From NCBI GenBank assembly GCA_019114465.1, contig DXFM01000027.1, forward strand, positions 62,001-126,000: a stretch of DNA of 64,000 bases, read 5' to 3'. A program made the position numbers and the translations under genes. Positions 1 to 10,101 of the stretch are shown piece by piece. Source of the DNA: Candidatus Lachnoclostridium avicola. Lineage in GTDB: Bacteria; Bacillota; Clostridia; Lachnospirales; Lachnospiraceae. Below the pieces are notes generated by a model. It searched no databases. It saw only the letters and a program-made list of their open reading frames with translations, and had not been told where the DNA came from. The first letter of the stretch is position 1; every line of letters starts with the position of its first letter.

Positions 1-605
1 CGGTGAACCGGAATCCGGAAGCCATCCGCCCCATGGACAATCCTTACAGCAGAACCGGCGGCATCGCCGTGCTGTGGGGGAATATCGCAAAGGACGGCTG
101 TGTGGTGAAGCGCAGCGCCGTGGCGGATGAGATGCTGGTCCATGAGGGCCCGGCCAGAGTGTTTGACGGGGAGGAGGACGCCATCGCGGCCATCTACGCG
201 GGAGACATCAAGCCGGGAGACGTGGTGGTGATCCGCTACGAGGGCCCCAAGGGCGGCCCGGGCATGAGAGAGATGTTAAATCCCACCAGCGCCCTGGCGG
301 GAATGAAGCTGGACAAGTCGGTGGCCCTGATCACGGACGGACGGTTCTCCGGCGCTTCCAGAGGCGCTTCCATCGGCCATGTGAGCCCGGAGGCTGCGGA
401 GGGAGGAGCCATCGCCCTGGTGCAGGAAGGGGACCGGATCTCCATCAACATTCCGGAGGGAAAACTGAATGTTCTGGTGGATGAGGCGGAGCTGGAAGCG
501 AGAAGAGCGGCCTGGAAGGCGCCGGAGCCGAAGGAGACTTCCGGATGGCTGGGCCGGTATGCCAAGCTGGTGAGCAGCGCGAATACGGGGGCGGTGCTGA
601 GATAA
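1..605 (+). CDS. ilvD: Dihydroxy-acid dehydratase, C-terminal part (cut by window start)
   Basis: This is the last 200 or so codons of dihydroxy-acid dehydratase, which converts dihydroxy-isovalerate and dihydroxy-methylvalerate to the keto acids of valine and isoleucine synthesis. The reading frame is open at the left edge, so the start lies outside. The visible part includes the conserved stretch GGIAVLWGN, the segment [12 protein letters not shown] and the SGASRG turn near [10 protein letters not shown], all typical of the IlvD/Edd C-terminal domain. The iron-sulfur ligands would be upstream and cannot be checked. It is followed after 20 bases by ilvB, so the genes are almost certainly one operon. 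Confidence 0.95.
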   Translation, partial: VNRNPEAIRPMDNPYSRTGGIAVLWGNIAKDGCVVKRSAVADEMLVHEGPARVFDGEEDAIAAIYAGDIKPGDVVVIRYEGPKGGPGMREMLNPTSALAGMKLDKSVALITDGRFSGASRGASIGHVSPEAAEGGAIALVQEGDRISINIPEGKLNVLVDEAELEARRAAWKAPEPKETSGWLGRYAKLVSSANTGAVLR

Positions 606-625
606 GAAGAAGGGAGAAGGTTGGA

Positions 626-2290
626 ATGAAGCTGACAGGAGCGGATATTATCGCCGAGGTTCTCATAGAACAGGGCGTTGACACTATTTTCGGTTATCCG
701 GGAGGAGCCGTTTTAAATATATACGATTCACTTTACAAGTACAGAGACCGCATTCAGCATGTGATGACGGCCCACGAACAGGGGGCGGCCCATGCGGCGG
801 ACGGATATGCCAGGATCACGGGAAAGACGGGAGTGGTACTTTCCACCAGCGGTCCCGGAGCCACCAATCTGGTGACCGGCATCGCCACCGCCTACATGGA
901 CAGCATTCCCATGGTGGCCATCACCGGCAACGTGGGGACGAGCCTTATCGGAAAGGACAGCTTCCAGGAGGTGTTTATCACCGGCATCACAATGCCCATC
1001 ACGAAGCACAACTATACGGTGCGGGATGTGAACAAGCTGGCGGATACCCTGCGGGATGCCTTCCGCATCGCCCAGAGCGGCCGAAAGGGACCGGTCCTCG
1101 TGGACGTGCCCAAGGATGTGACGGCGGCTGTGGCGGAATTTGAGCGGAAGCTGGCAGGAAAATTCAAATATGTGACCAACCTGGAAGAACAGGATATCCG
1201 CCGGGTGACGGATGCCCTGAACCGGGCGGAGCGGCCGGTGATCTATTTCGGCGGCGGCGTGGTGGCTTCCGGCGCGGGAGAGGACTTGAGAGAACTGGTG
1301 CGCAAGGCGGATATTCCCGCGGCCTACACTCTCATGGCCGCCGGGGTGATGGGATATGAGGATCCCCACAATCTGGGCCTTCTGGGAATGCACGGCGGCC
1401 TGGTGAGCAACCTGGCTGTGGATCAGGCGGATCTGGTGCTGGCATTCGGAACCCGTTTTGACGACCGGGTGGCCTCAGATACAGAAAAATTTGCCAGAAA
1501 TGCCAAGGTGGTCCACATCGACATCGATCCCAGCGAGGTGAACAAGAACGTGCGGGTGGACTACAGCCTGGTGGGAGACGCCGGGGACGTGATCCGGGCC
1601 ATGCTTCCCTTTGTGGAGGAGAAGCGCCACGAGGAGTGGATGAACTGGATCAATGAGAAGAAAAAGGCGGATTATCATCCCGTGGACGACGACCGGGTGA
1701 TCCGTCCCCACCAGCTTATGAGAAGCCTCTGCCGCATGGCCGGAGAGGACGCGGTGTATGTGACGGACGTGGGGCAGCATCAGATGTGGGCAGCCCAGTA
1801 TATCCGCCACGTAAAGCCCAGAAGCTTCCTCACCAGCGGCGGTCTGGGGACCATGGGATACGGTTACGGGGCGGCCATTGGAGCCACCTTTGGCTGCGGC
1901 GGGAAGCGGCGGGTGATACACATCACCGGGGACGGTTCCTTCCACATGAACATGAATGAAGCCTGCACGGCGGTGAGCTACCACCTGCCCATTATCACGG
2001 TGATTATGAATAATCAGGTGCTGGGCATGGTGAGACAGTGGCAGACGGCGTTCTACGACGGAAGATATTCCAGCACCGATCCTCACCGGAAGACCAATTT
2101 CGCCAAAGTGGCGGAGGGCTTCGGCGCGAAGGGATTCCGCTGCGAGACGCTGGCGGAATTTGAGACGGCCATGGAACAGGCCCTGAAGGAGGACGGTCCG
2201 GTCTGGATCGACTGCGCCATTGAGAAGGATGAGAAGGTGCTTCCCATGATCCCGGCCGGCGCCAGCGTGGATGAGATCATGCTCAACTGA
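626..2290 (+). CDS. ilvB: Acetolactate synthase, large catalytic subunit
   Basis: A 554-residue thiamine-diphosphate enzyme that makes acetolactate or acetohydroxybutyrate, the first common step of valine, leucine and isoleucine synthesis. The N-terminal domain carries the catalytic glutamate in HEQGAAHAADGYAR (E51), and the C-terminal domain carries the ThDP/Mg motif GDGSFHMNMNE at about residue 435. The length matches the family. The frame extends upstream of 626 into ilvD, but the ATG at 626 begins the conserved MKLTGADII and follows a purine-rich AGGGAGAAGG. The regulatory subunit gene lies immediately downstream, so the holoenzyme is encoded as a pair. Confidence 0.96.
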   Translation: MKLTGADIIAEVLIEQGVDTIFGYPGGAVLNIYDSLYKYRDRIQHVMTAHEQGAAHAADGYARITGKTGVVLSTSGPGATNLVTGIATAYMDSIPMVAITGNVGTSLIGKDSFQEVFITGITMPITKHNYTVRDVNKLADTLRDAFRIAQSGRKGPVLVDVPKDVTAAVAEFERKLAGKFKYVTNLEEQDIRRVTDALNRAERPVIYFGGGVVASGAGEDLRELVRKADIPAAYTLMAAGVMGYEDPHNLGLLGMHGGLVSNLAVDQADLVLAFGTRFDDRVASDTEKFARNAKVVHIDIDPSEVNKNVRVDYSLVGDAGDVIRAMLPFVEEKRHEEWMNWINEKKKADYHPVDDDRVIRPHQLMRSLCRMAGEDAVYVTDVGQHQMWAAQYIRHVKPRSFLTSGGLGTMGYGYGAAIGATFGCGGKRRVIHITGDGSFHMNMNEACTAVSYHLPIITVIMNNQVLGMVRQWQTAFYDGRYSSTDPHRKTNFAKVAEGFGAKGFRCETLAEFETAMEQALKEDGPVWIDCAIEKDEKVLPMIPAGASVDEIMLN

Positions 2291-2314
2291 TGTTTTAGAG
2301 GAGGAGAGTGGCTT

Positions 2315-2818
2315 ATGGAGAGAGAAGTAATCAGCATCCTGGTGGACAACCACGCGGGAGTGCTTACCAGAGTGTCATCCATGTTCGGACGGCGCGGATT
2401 TAACATTGACAGCCTGACGGTATCGGCCACCAGCAATCCGGCGATTTCCCGGATCACCGTGGTGGTGCGGGCCGATGAGGATTCTCTGGAGCAGATCATC
2501 AAGCAGACGGCCAGGCTGGAGGAGACCAGGGACATTTTCGTACTGAAGCGGGAGAACAGCCTGTTTCGGGAGCTGCTGTTGGTGAAGGTGGCAGCTGACG
2601 AGACCACCCGCTCCCAGATTCGGGAGATAGCCGGAATCTACAAGGCGAAAATCATAGACCTGTCCATTGGCAGCATGGTGATGGAGCTGACGGGAGAGCC
2701 GGAGAAAATCGACGCGTTTCTGAAAATCCTGTCCACCTACCGGATCCTGGAGATGTGCCGGACGGGAATCACCGCCCTGGAGAGAGGCGGACAGGAGTCC
2801 GGACCTGTGGGACAGTAA
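2315..2818 (+). CDS. ilvN: Acetolactate synthase, small regulatory subunit
   Basis: A 167-residue regulatory subunit (named ilvN or ilvH in different genomes). Residues 1-75 form the ACT domain, beginning ISILVDNHAGVLTRVSSMF, which binds the feedback inhibitor valine; the C-terminal half is the conserved small-subunit domain with the motif ELLLVKV. It starts 24 bases after ilvB behind a strong GAGGAGAG ribosome site. It has the full length expected of the two-domain form, so feedback control is probably intact. Confidence 0.95.
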   Translation: MEREVISILVDNHAGVLTRVSSMFGRRGFNIDSLTVSATSNPAISRITVVVRADEDSLEQIIKQTARLEETRDIFVLKRENSLFRELLLVKVAADETTRSQIREIAGIYKAKIIDLSIGSMVMELTGEPEKIDAFLKILSTYRILEMCRTGITALERGGQESGPVGQ

Positions 2819-2926
2819 CAAGACCTGCGGCCGCCCGGATGGACGGCCGGTAAAAATGAATGTATCCCTGACGCCGGAGGCGTTTCTGGGGTTCAGATAA
2901 AATAAAAAGAGAAAAGGAGAGCATAA

Positions 2927-3928
<1,002 letters not shown>

Positions 3929-3985
3929 TCAGGCAGATTCGGGACAGGGATGCCGCATCGGCCGGTTTCCGGCCGGAGCAGAAAG

Positions 3986-4014
3986 CAGAGGACGGAACAA
4001 CCGCCCTCTGTTTT
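3986..4014 (+). terminator. Rho-independent terminator after ilvC
   Basis: A 10-bp stem (CAGAGGACGG paired to CCGCCCTCTG with one G-U pair) with a five-base AACAA loop is followed by TTTTC. It sits 57 bases after the ilvC stop and marks the end of the ilv operon. Confidence 0.8.
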
Positions 4015-4126
4015 CTATATACAGACAGAGCAGGGCGGCCTGGGAAATCCCCGGCCGCCGCAGAAAATCAGAATGGATGGAAATCGGAATCAGTGAAAAT
4101 CAGGATCGGAGGCAGGCCGGGATCGG

Positions 4127-5308
4127 TCAGCCCACAGATTTCAGCTGCTCGATCAGCTGCTTGGCTGTGCGGGGGCTGCGGCCGCCGCTGCGGATGGCGA
4201 AGCTCTCCGCTTTGCGGATCAGCTCGTCCCGGTCGATGTCCAGCTCATAGAGAGCGGCCAGATCCTGGACAATCTGGATATAGAGGTCCTTGTTGGGCCT
4301 GGAGAAGGTGACAGTCAGGCCGAAACGGGCGGACAGGCTTAAGAGCTCCTGCATGGTGTCCGCCAGATGGAGATCGTCTCCCTCCCGGTCGGCGAAGCTC
4401 TCCTTGATGAGGTGCCGCCGGTTGGAGGTGGCGTAGACGATCAGGTTGGGGCTGTGGCTGTTTACGCTCCCCTCCAGAATGGCCTTTAAGGCGGCAAAAT
4501 CATTGTCATTGGAGGAAAAACTTAAATCATCGATGAACAGGATGAATTTTAAGGGATTGGAGCTTAAGGAATCCATGAGGTCCGGAATCTGATACAGCTG
4601 ATTTTTCTTCACCTCGATGAGGCGCAGTCCCCGGTCCGCGTATTCATTGGCGATGGCCTTGACGGTGCTGCTCTTTCCCGTGCCGGCGTCGCCGTAGAGA
4701 AGGGCGTTCACCGCAGGCCGTCCCTCGATGAGGGCCAGAGTGTTGGTGATGATTCTGCTCCGCTCCTCCTCATAGCCGGACAGCTCGGACAGGCGCTGGG
4801 GATCGGGATGGCGCACGGGAACCAGATGTCCGTCGGCCACGGTGAACACATGGTATTTGGCGTAGATGCCGTATCCCTTTTTGGGGAGATTTTCCAGAGT
4901 TTCCCGGTAGGCGGAGAGAAAGTCGGTCTCCGACGTGTTCCAGGCGGGGAGCATGGCTCCTGCCGGGGCCTGGCTGCGGTAGGCAGAGCCGTCAAAGCGG
5001 GAGAGGTGCTGGAGGAAGGAGAGCTCCTGATCAAGACAGGTGTCCAGGCAGGCGGAGTGTCTGGAACGGCCGCCGGTGATGTAGAAATTTTCATCCTCCA
5101 GGACGGCATTCAGCAGATAGGCGCTGAAATCATCAGTTCCGGCAAACAGCGCGGACGCAAATTCGCAGTAGGCATCCACGAAGGAAGCCCCGGAACAGGG
5201 AGAGATGTCCAGCAGGGACGAGAGACGGGAAATTACCGGATCCTTTAAAAGATTCCGGAAGATCACCAGACTGTGAAGTCCGGAAGAAAATGTACTTATG
5301 GATTCCAT
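4127..5308 (-). CDS. AAA+ ATPase of the DUF815 type
   Basis: A 393-residue ATPase resembling the DUF815 family of AAA proteins, whose biological role is not established. The Walker A motif is GDAGTGKS at about residue 205, and Walker B is ILFIDDLSF about 50 residues later; a later TNRRH segment resembles sensor 1. The first 200 residues are a helical domain of unknown function. The frame has an ATG at 5329, but an AGGAGG lies inside that extension, eight bases before the ATG at 5308, so 5308 is chosen. It stands alone on the minus strand, divergent from the threonine dehydratase gene. Confidence 0.85.
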   Translation of the reverse strand: MESISTFSSGLHSLVIFRNLLKDPVISRLSSLLDISPCSGASFVDAYCEFASALFAGTDDFSAYLLNAVLEDENFYITGGRSRHSACLDTCLDQELSFLQHLSRFDGSAYRSQAPAGAMLPAWNTSETDFLSAYRETLENLPKKGYGIYAKYHVFTVADGHLVPVRHPDPQRLSELSGYEEERSRIITNTLALIEGRPAVNALLYGDAGTGKSSTVKAIANEYADRGLRLIEVKKNQLYQIPDLMDSLSSNPLKFILFIDDLSFSSNDNDFAALKAILEGSVNSHSPNLIVYATSNRRHLIKESFADREGDDLHLADTMQELLSLSARFGLTVTFSRPNKDLYIQIVQDLAALYELDIDRDELIRKAESFAIRSGGRSPRTAKQLIEQLKSVG

Positions 5309-5341
5309 GAAGAATACCTCCTGTGTCAAATGCTGTCTATA

Positions 5342-5370
5342 AGTATAACGGTTTGAAAGCTAAGATGCAA
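5342..5370 (-). promoter_or_regulatory. Sigma-A promoter for the DUF815 gene
   Basis: Read on the minus strand: TTGCAT (5370-5365), a 17-base spacer and TATACT (5347-5342), 34 bases upstream of the gene's ATG. Confidence 0.7.
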
Positions 5371-5419
5371 GAGCCGGCGGGAACAGGAACAGCCGGAGAA
5401 AGGAAAGGAATGATAGAAA

Positions 5420-6628
5420 ATGGATAGTTTAACATTAGATAAAGTGTATCATGCGGCGTATGTGCTGAAATCCGTGGCGAGAAAGACGGACCTGATCCAT
5501 GCGGCGGGACTTTGTCCGGATTGTGACCTGTATCTGAAAACGGAAAATCTTCAGGTGACGGGAAGCTTTAAGGTGCGGGGAGCCTACTACAAGATCAGTC
5601 AGCTGACGGAGGAGGAAAAGTCCAAGGGCGTGATCGCCAGCAGCGCGGGAAACCACGCCCAGGGCGTGGCTCTGGCTGCCAAGGAAAACGGGATTCCCTG
5701 TGTGATCTGCATGCCGGACGGAGCTCCCATCAGCAAGGTGGAGGCCACAAAAGCCTACGGAGCGAAGGTTTGTCTGGTAAAGGGAGCTTACGACGACGCC
5801 TATGACTATGCCTGTGAGCTGCAGGAGAAGGAAGGATATACCTTCATCCATCCCTTTAACGACCCGGAGGTCATCGCCGGCCAGGGAACCATCGGTCTGG
5901 AGATTTTGGACCAGCTTTCGGACGTGGAAGTGGTTCTGGTTCCTGTGGGCGGAGGCGGACTGATCAGCGGCGTGGCCTACGCCATCAAAAAGCTTCACCC
6001 GGAGTGCAAGGTGTACGGAGTCCAGGCTGCCGGCTCCGCCAGCATGGAACAGTCCTTAAAGCAGCATGAGCCCATCACCCTGGACACGGCGGCCACCTTT
6101 GCCGACGGCATCGCCGTGAAGCATCCGGGAGACCTCACCTTTGAACTGGTGAGCAAATACGTGGACGGAGTGGTGACGGTAACCGACGACGAGACGGCCT
6201 GCGCCATTCTGGCCCTCATGGAAAAGCAGAAGCTGGTGACAGAGGGAGCCGGAGCTGTGGCCGTGGCCGCCGCCATGTTCGGAAAAGTGGATATCCGGGG
6301 AAAGAAAACCGTATGTCTCCTCTCCGGCGGCAACATCGACGTGAACATCTTAAGCCGCGTCATCTCCAGAGGCCTGACCATTGCCGGTAGAAACAGCACT
6401 CTGACCCTTCAACTGGAAGACAAACCCGGCCAGCTCACTGACGTGAGCGAAATCATCAGCCGCAACGGCGGCAACGTCGTCCGAGTCCACTACAACCAGG
6501 CCGACCCCAACCTGGCCATCACCAGCTGCTACCTGACCTTAAGCATAGAAACCAGGGACGGAGAACAGGTAGAGAAAATCAAAAAAGACCTTGCCGCCTC
6601 CGGCTTCCAGCTGGTATCCCACACCTAA
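5420..6628 (+). CDS. ilvA: Threonine ammonia-lyase (biosynthetic/catabolic, ACT-containing)
   Basis: A 402-residue PLP enzyme that deaminates threonine to 2-oxobutyrate, feeding isoleucine synthesis or energy metabolism. The PLP lysine is in VTGSFKVRGAYY (K51), the substrate loop is SSAGNHAQG, and the phosphate-binding loop is VGGGGLI near residue 180. Residues 325-402 form a single ACT domain (TLQLEDKPGQLTDVSEII), the layout of the TIGR01127-like short dehydratases rather than the two-domain E. coli IlvA. Its closeness to the ilv operon supports a role in isoleucine supply, but it has its own transcription unit after a terminator and a minus-strand gene. Confidence 0.92.
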   Translation: MDSLTLDKVYHAAYVLKSVARKTDLIHAAGLCPDCDLYLKTENLQVTGSFKVRGAYYKISQLTEEEKSKGVIASSAGNHAQGVALAAKENGIPCVICMPDGAPISKVEATKAYGAKVCLVKGAYDDAYDYACELQEKEGYTFIHPFNDPEVIAGQGTIGLEILDQLSDVEVVLVPVGGGGLISGVAYAIKKLHPECKVYGVQAAGSASMEQSLKQHEPITLDTAATFADGIAVKHPGDLTFELVSKYVDGVVTVTDDETACAILALMEKQKLVTEGAGAVAVAAAMFGKVDIRGKKTVCLLSGGNIDVNILSRVISRGLTIAGRNSTLTLQLEDKPGQLTDVSEIISRNGGNVVRVHYNQADPNLAITSCYLTLSIETRDGEQVEKIKKDLAASGFQLVSHT

Positions 6629-6638
6629 AACAGCCACC

Positions 6639-6686
6639 ACCCCCTCCCCATCCTCCAAAATAGGGATTGAGGGATGGGGAGGGGGT
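6639..6686. repeat. Perfect 15-bp inverted repeat after ilvA
   Basis: ACCCCCTCCCCATCC (6639-6653) is matched exactly by its complement at 6672-6686, with an 18-base loop. It begins 10 bases after the ilvA stop. There is no U-run after it on either strand, so it could end transcription only inefficiently; it may instead protect the 3' end of the mRNA. A TATAAT follows directly at 6691. Confidence 0.7.
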
Positions 6687-6720
6687 GTGGTATAATGTCC
6701 GCGTTGGCAATGAGCAGTGC

Positions 6721-6785
6721 GCGTGGAAAGAACCAGGGCCCGGCGTTGTGCTTGCACATAAGCCGGGCCCTGGTTCTTTCCACGC
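6721..6785. repeat. Perfect 24-bp palindromic element
   Basis: The 24 bases at 6721-6744 are the exact reverse complement of 6762-6785. The 17-base loop itself contains GTGC-TT-GCAC. Outer flanks GCAGTGCGCG (from 6714) and CGCGCACTGC (to 6837) are also complementary, so the whole piece of about 125 bp is a nested palindrome. No protein-coding signal is evident in it. It lies in the 376-base gene-free gap between ilvA and lgt. Confidence 0.85.
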
Positions 6786-6857
6786 ATAGGGCGAAGCCCG
6801 TGAGTGAGACGGAGCGAAGCGGAGTCGAACGCGCACTGCGGACTCTGCATCCGCAAT

Positions 6858-6891
6858 CCCCCCGCGGGCCCAGCAAAGCGCCGGCCCGCTC
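6858..6891. repeat. 34-bp direct repeat, copy 1
   Basis: The 34 bases starting CCCCCCGCGGGCC are repeated exactly at 6931-6964. The core CCCGCGGG is itself palindromic. Part of the repeat-rich gap upstream of lgt. Confidence 0.85.
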
Positions 6892-6930
6892 CCGTCTTGC
6901 AGGGGAACCCCCACAAGCCCGCAAAGCGAG

Positions 6931-6964
6931 CCCCCCGCGGGCCCAGCAAAGCGCCGGCCCGCTC
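6931..6964. repeat. 34-bp direct repeat, copy 2
   Basis: Exact second copy of 6858-6891, with 39 bases between the copies. A third, shorter match (AGCCCGCAAAGCGAG) lies between them. The lgt ribosome site begins about 30 bases after this copy. Confidence 0.85.
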
Positions 6965-7004
6965 GCCCCGCTACCTGCTCCCAGCCGGAAAGGATGGACA
7001 ATCT

Positions 7005-7787
7005 ATGAAAAATGACCTGCTGACCATAGGCGGATTTACCATACACGGCTATGGTCTCATGATAGGAATCGGCATCATTGCGGCCTACTGGGCGGCGGAT
7101 TACCGGTCAAAGCGCTACCATCTGGACCCGGATCATTTGTTCTGGATCCTCATATGGGGAGTGGGCTGCGGCCTGCTGGGCGCGAAGCTTCTATATTATA
7201 TTACGATCTGGCGGGAGATCCTGGCGGATCCCCGCAAGCTGCTGGACATTGCCGGAGGTTTCGTGGTGTACGGCGGCATCATCGGCGGAATAGCGGCGGG
7301 ATACGTGTACTGCCGGGTGAGAAAAATCGATTTCCTCCGGTATCTGGATCTGGTGGTGCCGTCGGTGGCCCTGGCCCAGGGCTTTGGGCGGATCGGCTGT
7401 TTTCTGGCCGGCTGCTGCTACGGGGTGGCCTGCGACGGGCCGTTTTCCGTCACCTTTACCAATTCCGACTACGCCCCCAACGGCGTGGCCCTGTTTCCCT
7501 CCCAGCTGGTATCCAGCGGCCTGGATTTCCTTCATTTCTTCCTTCTTTGCTTTCTGGCTAGGAGAAATGACCGGCCCGGGCGGATCGGAGCCTTCTACCT
7601 GCTGTTTTACAGCATCGGACGGTTCTGCATCGAATTCTTCCGGGGGGATCTGGAGAGAGGACAGGTGGGAGGCCTGTCCACCTCCCAGTTCATCTCCCTG
7701 TTTACCGCGGCGGCGGGACTGGTGTTCCTCATCCTGCTCAGCAGAAAAAAGGAACCCGGCCGGCCGGCTTCTGAGGGAGAAAAATAG
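7005..7787 (+). CDS. lgt: Prolipoprotein diacylglyceryl transferase
   Basis: A 260-residue polytopic membrane enzyme that transfers a diacylglyceryl group to the lipobox cysteine of prolipoproteins, such as the PhnD-like protein encoded 2 kb downstream. Family features are the N-terminal GLMIGIGIIAAYWAA helix, GGFVVYGGIIGG, the signature QGFGRIGCFLAGCCYG and the C-terminal PSQLVSSGLDF. The ATG at 7005 follows GGAAAGGA and starts just before the first membrane helix; the longer frame from 6804 runs through the repeats upstream and is not believed. The GRIGCF variant, with C where E. coli has N, is usual for Firmicutes. Confidence 0.93.
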   Translation: MKNDLLTIGGFTIHGYGLMIGIGIIAAYWAADYRSKRYHLDPDHLFWILIWGVGCGLLGAKLLYYITIWREILADPRKLLDIAGGFVVYGGIIGGIAAGYVYCRVRKIDFLRYLDLVVPSVALAQGFGRIGCFLAGCCYGVACDGPFSVTFTNSDYAPNGVALFPSQLVSSGLDFLHFFLLCFLARRNDRPGRIGAFYLLFYSIGRFCIEFFRGDLERGQVGGLSTSQFISLFTAAAGLVFLILLSRKKEPGRPASEGEK

Positions 7788-7804
7788 AATAAGATCGTGG
7801 AGAG

Positions 7805-7828
7805 GCGTGGTCATGGACCGCGCTTTTC
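7805..7828 (+). terminator. Terminator after lgt
   Basis: An eight-pair stem (GCGTGGTC with GACCGCGC, one T-G pair) and a three-base loop are followed by TTTTCT, 17 bases after the lgt stop. Confidence 0.6.
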
Positions 7829-7885
7829 TGCGTTCTGGAAAGAATTTTCAGCTTTCCAAGTAAAATTTTAGTAAAACATTAACTA

Positions 7886-7893
7886 AACCGGTT
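7886..7893. promoter_or_regulatory. Possible LacI-type operator
   Basis: AACCGGTT is a perfect palindrome with a central CG, the hallmark of LacI-family sites, in an AT-rich stretch 55 bases upstream of the LacI-type gene. The flanks (ACTA and GATT) extend the symmetry only weakly. It could serve autoregulation. Confidence 0.35.
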
Positions 7894-7948
7894 GATTTTT
7901 TTCATGACAGAGGGTACACTGAGAAAGGATAAGAAAGGCGGGTGCAGG

Positions 7949-8926
7949 ATGGCGACGATAAAAGATATTTCCGAGAGGGCCGGCGTGTCCATGGCCACGG
8001 TTTCCAGAGTCCTGAATAAGGATGATTCCCTGGCGGTTTCCGACGGGGTGAGAAACCTGATTTTTGAGATTGCCCATGAACTGGGGTATGTACCAGTGAA
8101 GATGAGGCATCTGAAAGTGGAAGATGGAATCACCATCGGTGTGGCGGACTGGCATGTGCTCCGGCGGGAGAGTACCAATCAGAAGCTTTCTGACTTTACC
8201 AAGATGGCGGAACGGTGCTGTCAGTTTCCCGTTCGCTTTATCCGTCTGTTTTACGGTCAGGATGAAACGGTGGATGGTGTGATCGCCCTGGGATATTTTA
8301 CGGAAGATGAGACAAGCTATCTTATAAGACAGTCCTGTTCCCTGATTTTTGTGGGATCCAACCGAAGGGATTATCTGTTTGACCGGATCATGATCGACCA
8401 TGAGTCGGGAGTGCGGGATATGCTGCAGTCCATGACGAAGGACCAGGGAGTCCGTTCCGTGGGGTATCTGGGAGGAATTTATGAAGATGCCAGGGTGCGG
8501 ATCGGCGAGAAGCGGATGCGGTTTTTTGAAAGCCTGCTGAAGGAAAACGGACTGTTTCGCCCGGAGCTGTTCCTGGTGGGAGAGTGCACGGCGAAAACCG
8601 GATATGAGATGATCTGCCGGGCGGCGGAGGAAGGCCGGCTTCCGGAGGGACTTCTCATCGGAAATGATGAGATGGCGGAAGGAGCGCTGGCAGCCATGGC
8701 CGAGAGAGGGATCATCCCGGGAAGAGATATTTCCGTGACGGTTTACAAGGATATTGAGACCCGTTTTTTTGAGACCAATTCCTGCGACATTGTCCGGATG
8801 TACACGGATTTTATGTGGGAAAATATGCTTCGCTGCCTGCTGGAGCGGGTGGAGCAGAAGCGGCAGGAGACTATCACCATGATTTTTCCGTCCAAATATC
8901 TGCGGGCGGACGCAAAGGGGTTATAG
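7949..8926 (+). CDS. LacI-family transcriptional regulator
   Basis: A 325-residue repressor-type regulator. Residues 1-50 are a canonical LacI helix-turn-helix (MATIKDISERAGVSMATVSR, then VLNKDDSLAVS), followed by the hinge and a periplasmic-binding-like effector domain with EGLLIGNDEMAEGALAA. The ATG at 7949 begins the conserved MATIKDIS; upstream in-frame ATGs have no reason to be used. It is the first gene before the PhnD-like importer and is transcribed the same way, so it probably controls that operon. The effector cannot be read from sequence, though LacI proteins usually bind sugars, nucleosides or purines. Confidence 0.9.
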   Translation: MATIKDISERAGVSMATVSRVLNKDDSLAVSDGVRNLIFEIAHELGYVPVKMRHLKVEDGITIGVADWHVLRRESTNQKLSDFTKMAERCCQFPVRFIRLFYGQDETVDGVIALGYFTEDETSYLIRQSCSLIFVGSNRRDYLFDRIMIDHESGVRDMLQSMTKDQGVRSVGYLGGIYEDARVRIGEKRMRFFESLLKENGLFRPELFLVGECTAKTGYEMICRAAEEGRLPEGLLIGNDEMAEGALAAMAERGIIPGRDISVTVYKDIETRFFETNSCDIVRMYTDFMWENMLRCLLERVEQKRQETITMIFPSKYLRADAKGL

Positions 8927-8982
8927 GCGCGGGAGACCGGGCTGTAACATAAACTAATTCACACTCACAGAGGAGGAACAAC

Positions 8983-10062
8983 ATGAAGAAATCACTTTCA
9001 GCAGTATTGGCTCTGGCATTGACCATGGGAGCTCTGACCGCCTGCGGCGGTTCCGGAAGCACCGCTGACACCACCACCGCTGCCAACGACGGAGCGGAGG
9101 CATCTGAGGCAGCGGGAACGGTGGACATTGACAAACTCACCGTTGCGTTTGTACCGTCCAAGGATCCGGATGAGATCGTAACTGCCACGGAGCCCTTAAA
9201 AGGCATGCTGCAGGAAGAACTGGCCGGTCTGGGCTATAATGTGAAAGAGGTGGATATCACCGTGGGAACCAACTATGAGGCCGTGGGCGAGGCTTTGAGC
9301 GCCGGCACCGCGGATGTGGGTCTGATTCCCGGAGGAACCTATGTTATGTATGACGACGGGGCAGAGGTGATTCTGACAGCTACTAGAAACGGCTTGACAA
9401 AGGATTCTGACAATGCGGCAGACTGGAACGACGGCCAGCCGGATCCGTTTACCGACGAGCAGGTGACTTACTACCGCGCCCTGATTCTTGCCGGACCGTC
9501 CGAGAAAGGACAGGAGCTGGCAGACAAGGTGAACAGCGGCGAGGAGCTGACCTGGGAAGATCTGGACAGCGCCACCTGGGCTGTAATGTCCACCACTTCT
9601 CCCGCAGGCTATATCTATCCGTCCATCTGGCTGCAGGACAACTACGGCAAGGCGATCACAGACCTGTCCAACGTGGTAACTTCTGATTCCTACGGCAGCA
9701 CCATGGCCCGTCTGGCTTCCGGACAGATCGACGTGATGGTGAGCTACGCCGATGTGCGCAACGACTATGAGGATCAGTGGAATTCCGAGTACGGCCGCGA
9801 CGGCTCCATCTGGGAAGAGGTGGAGGTGATCGGAGTCACCCCCGGCATCTACAACGATACGGTGAGCGTGAGCAAAAACTCTCCCATCATGGACGACGAT
9901 TTCAAGGCCGCTCTGCAGCAGGCGTTCATCAACATTGGAAATACGGAAGAGGGTAAGGAGGTTATCTCCATCTACTCCCACAACGGCTATCAGATCGCTC
10001 AGGACTCTGATTATGACAACGAGAGAAAGGCTCAGGAAATTATCCGCAGCATGAACGAATAA
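8983..10062 (+). CDS. phnD: PhnD-like substrate-binding lipoprotein
   Basis: A 359-residue binding protein of the phosphate/phosphite/phosphonate ABC importer family. It has a type II signal peptide with lipobox LTACGG (C21), then a Thr/Ala-rich linker. The mature part has the family's VAFVPSKDPDEIV start, the GTADVGLIPGGTYV segment and STTSPAGYIYPSIW, which lines the ligand pocket in PhnD/PtxB-type proteins. The ligand could be phosphonate, phosphite or another phospho-ester. RBS AGAGGAGG. A hairpin terminator after the gene would make it more abundant than the membrane components, as is common for binding proteins. Confidence 0.9.
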   Translation: MKKSLSAVLALALTMGALTACGGSGSTADTTTAANDGAEASEAAGTVDIDKLTVAFVPSKDPDEIVTATEPLKGMLQEELAGLGYNVKEVDITVGTNYEAVGEALSAGTADVGLIPGGTYVMYDDGAEVILTATRNGLTKDSDNAADWNDGQPDPFTDEQVTYYRALILAGPSEKGQELADKVNSGEELTWEDLDSATWAVMSTTSPAGYIYPSIWLQDNYGKAITDLSNVVTSDSYGSTMARLASGQIDVMVSYADVRNDYEDQWNSEYGRDGSIWEEVEVIGVTPGIYNDTVSVSKNSPIMDDDFKAALQQAFINIGNTEEGKEVISIYSHNGYQIAQDSDYDNERKAQEIIRSMNE

Positions 10063-10101
10063 GGAGTCCGGTCAGGGACGGCCTGAAAACCCGGAAATGA
10101 G

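Noticed and set aside
545..625. 27-codon N-terminal extension of ilvB
   Set aside because: It overlaps ilvD and lacks family similarity; the conserved start is at 626.
6858..6964. CRISPR-like direct repeats
   Set aside because: Only two copies with a spacer of 39 bases, GC-rich, no cas genes; called a plain direct repeat.
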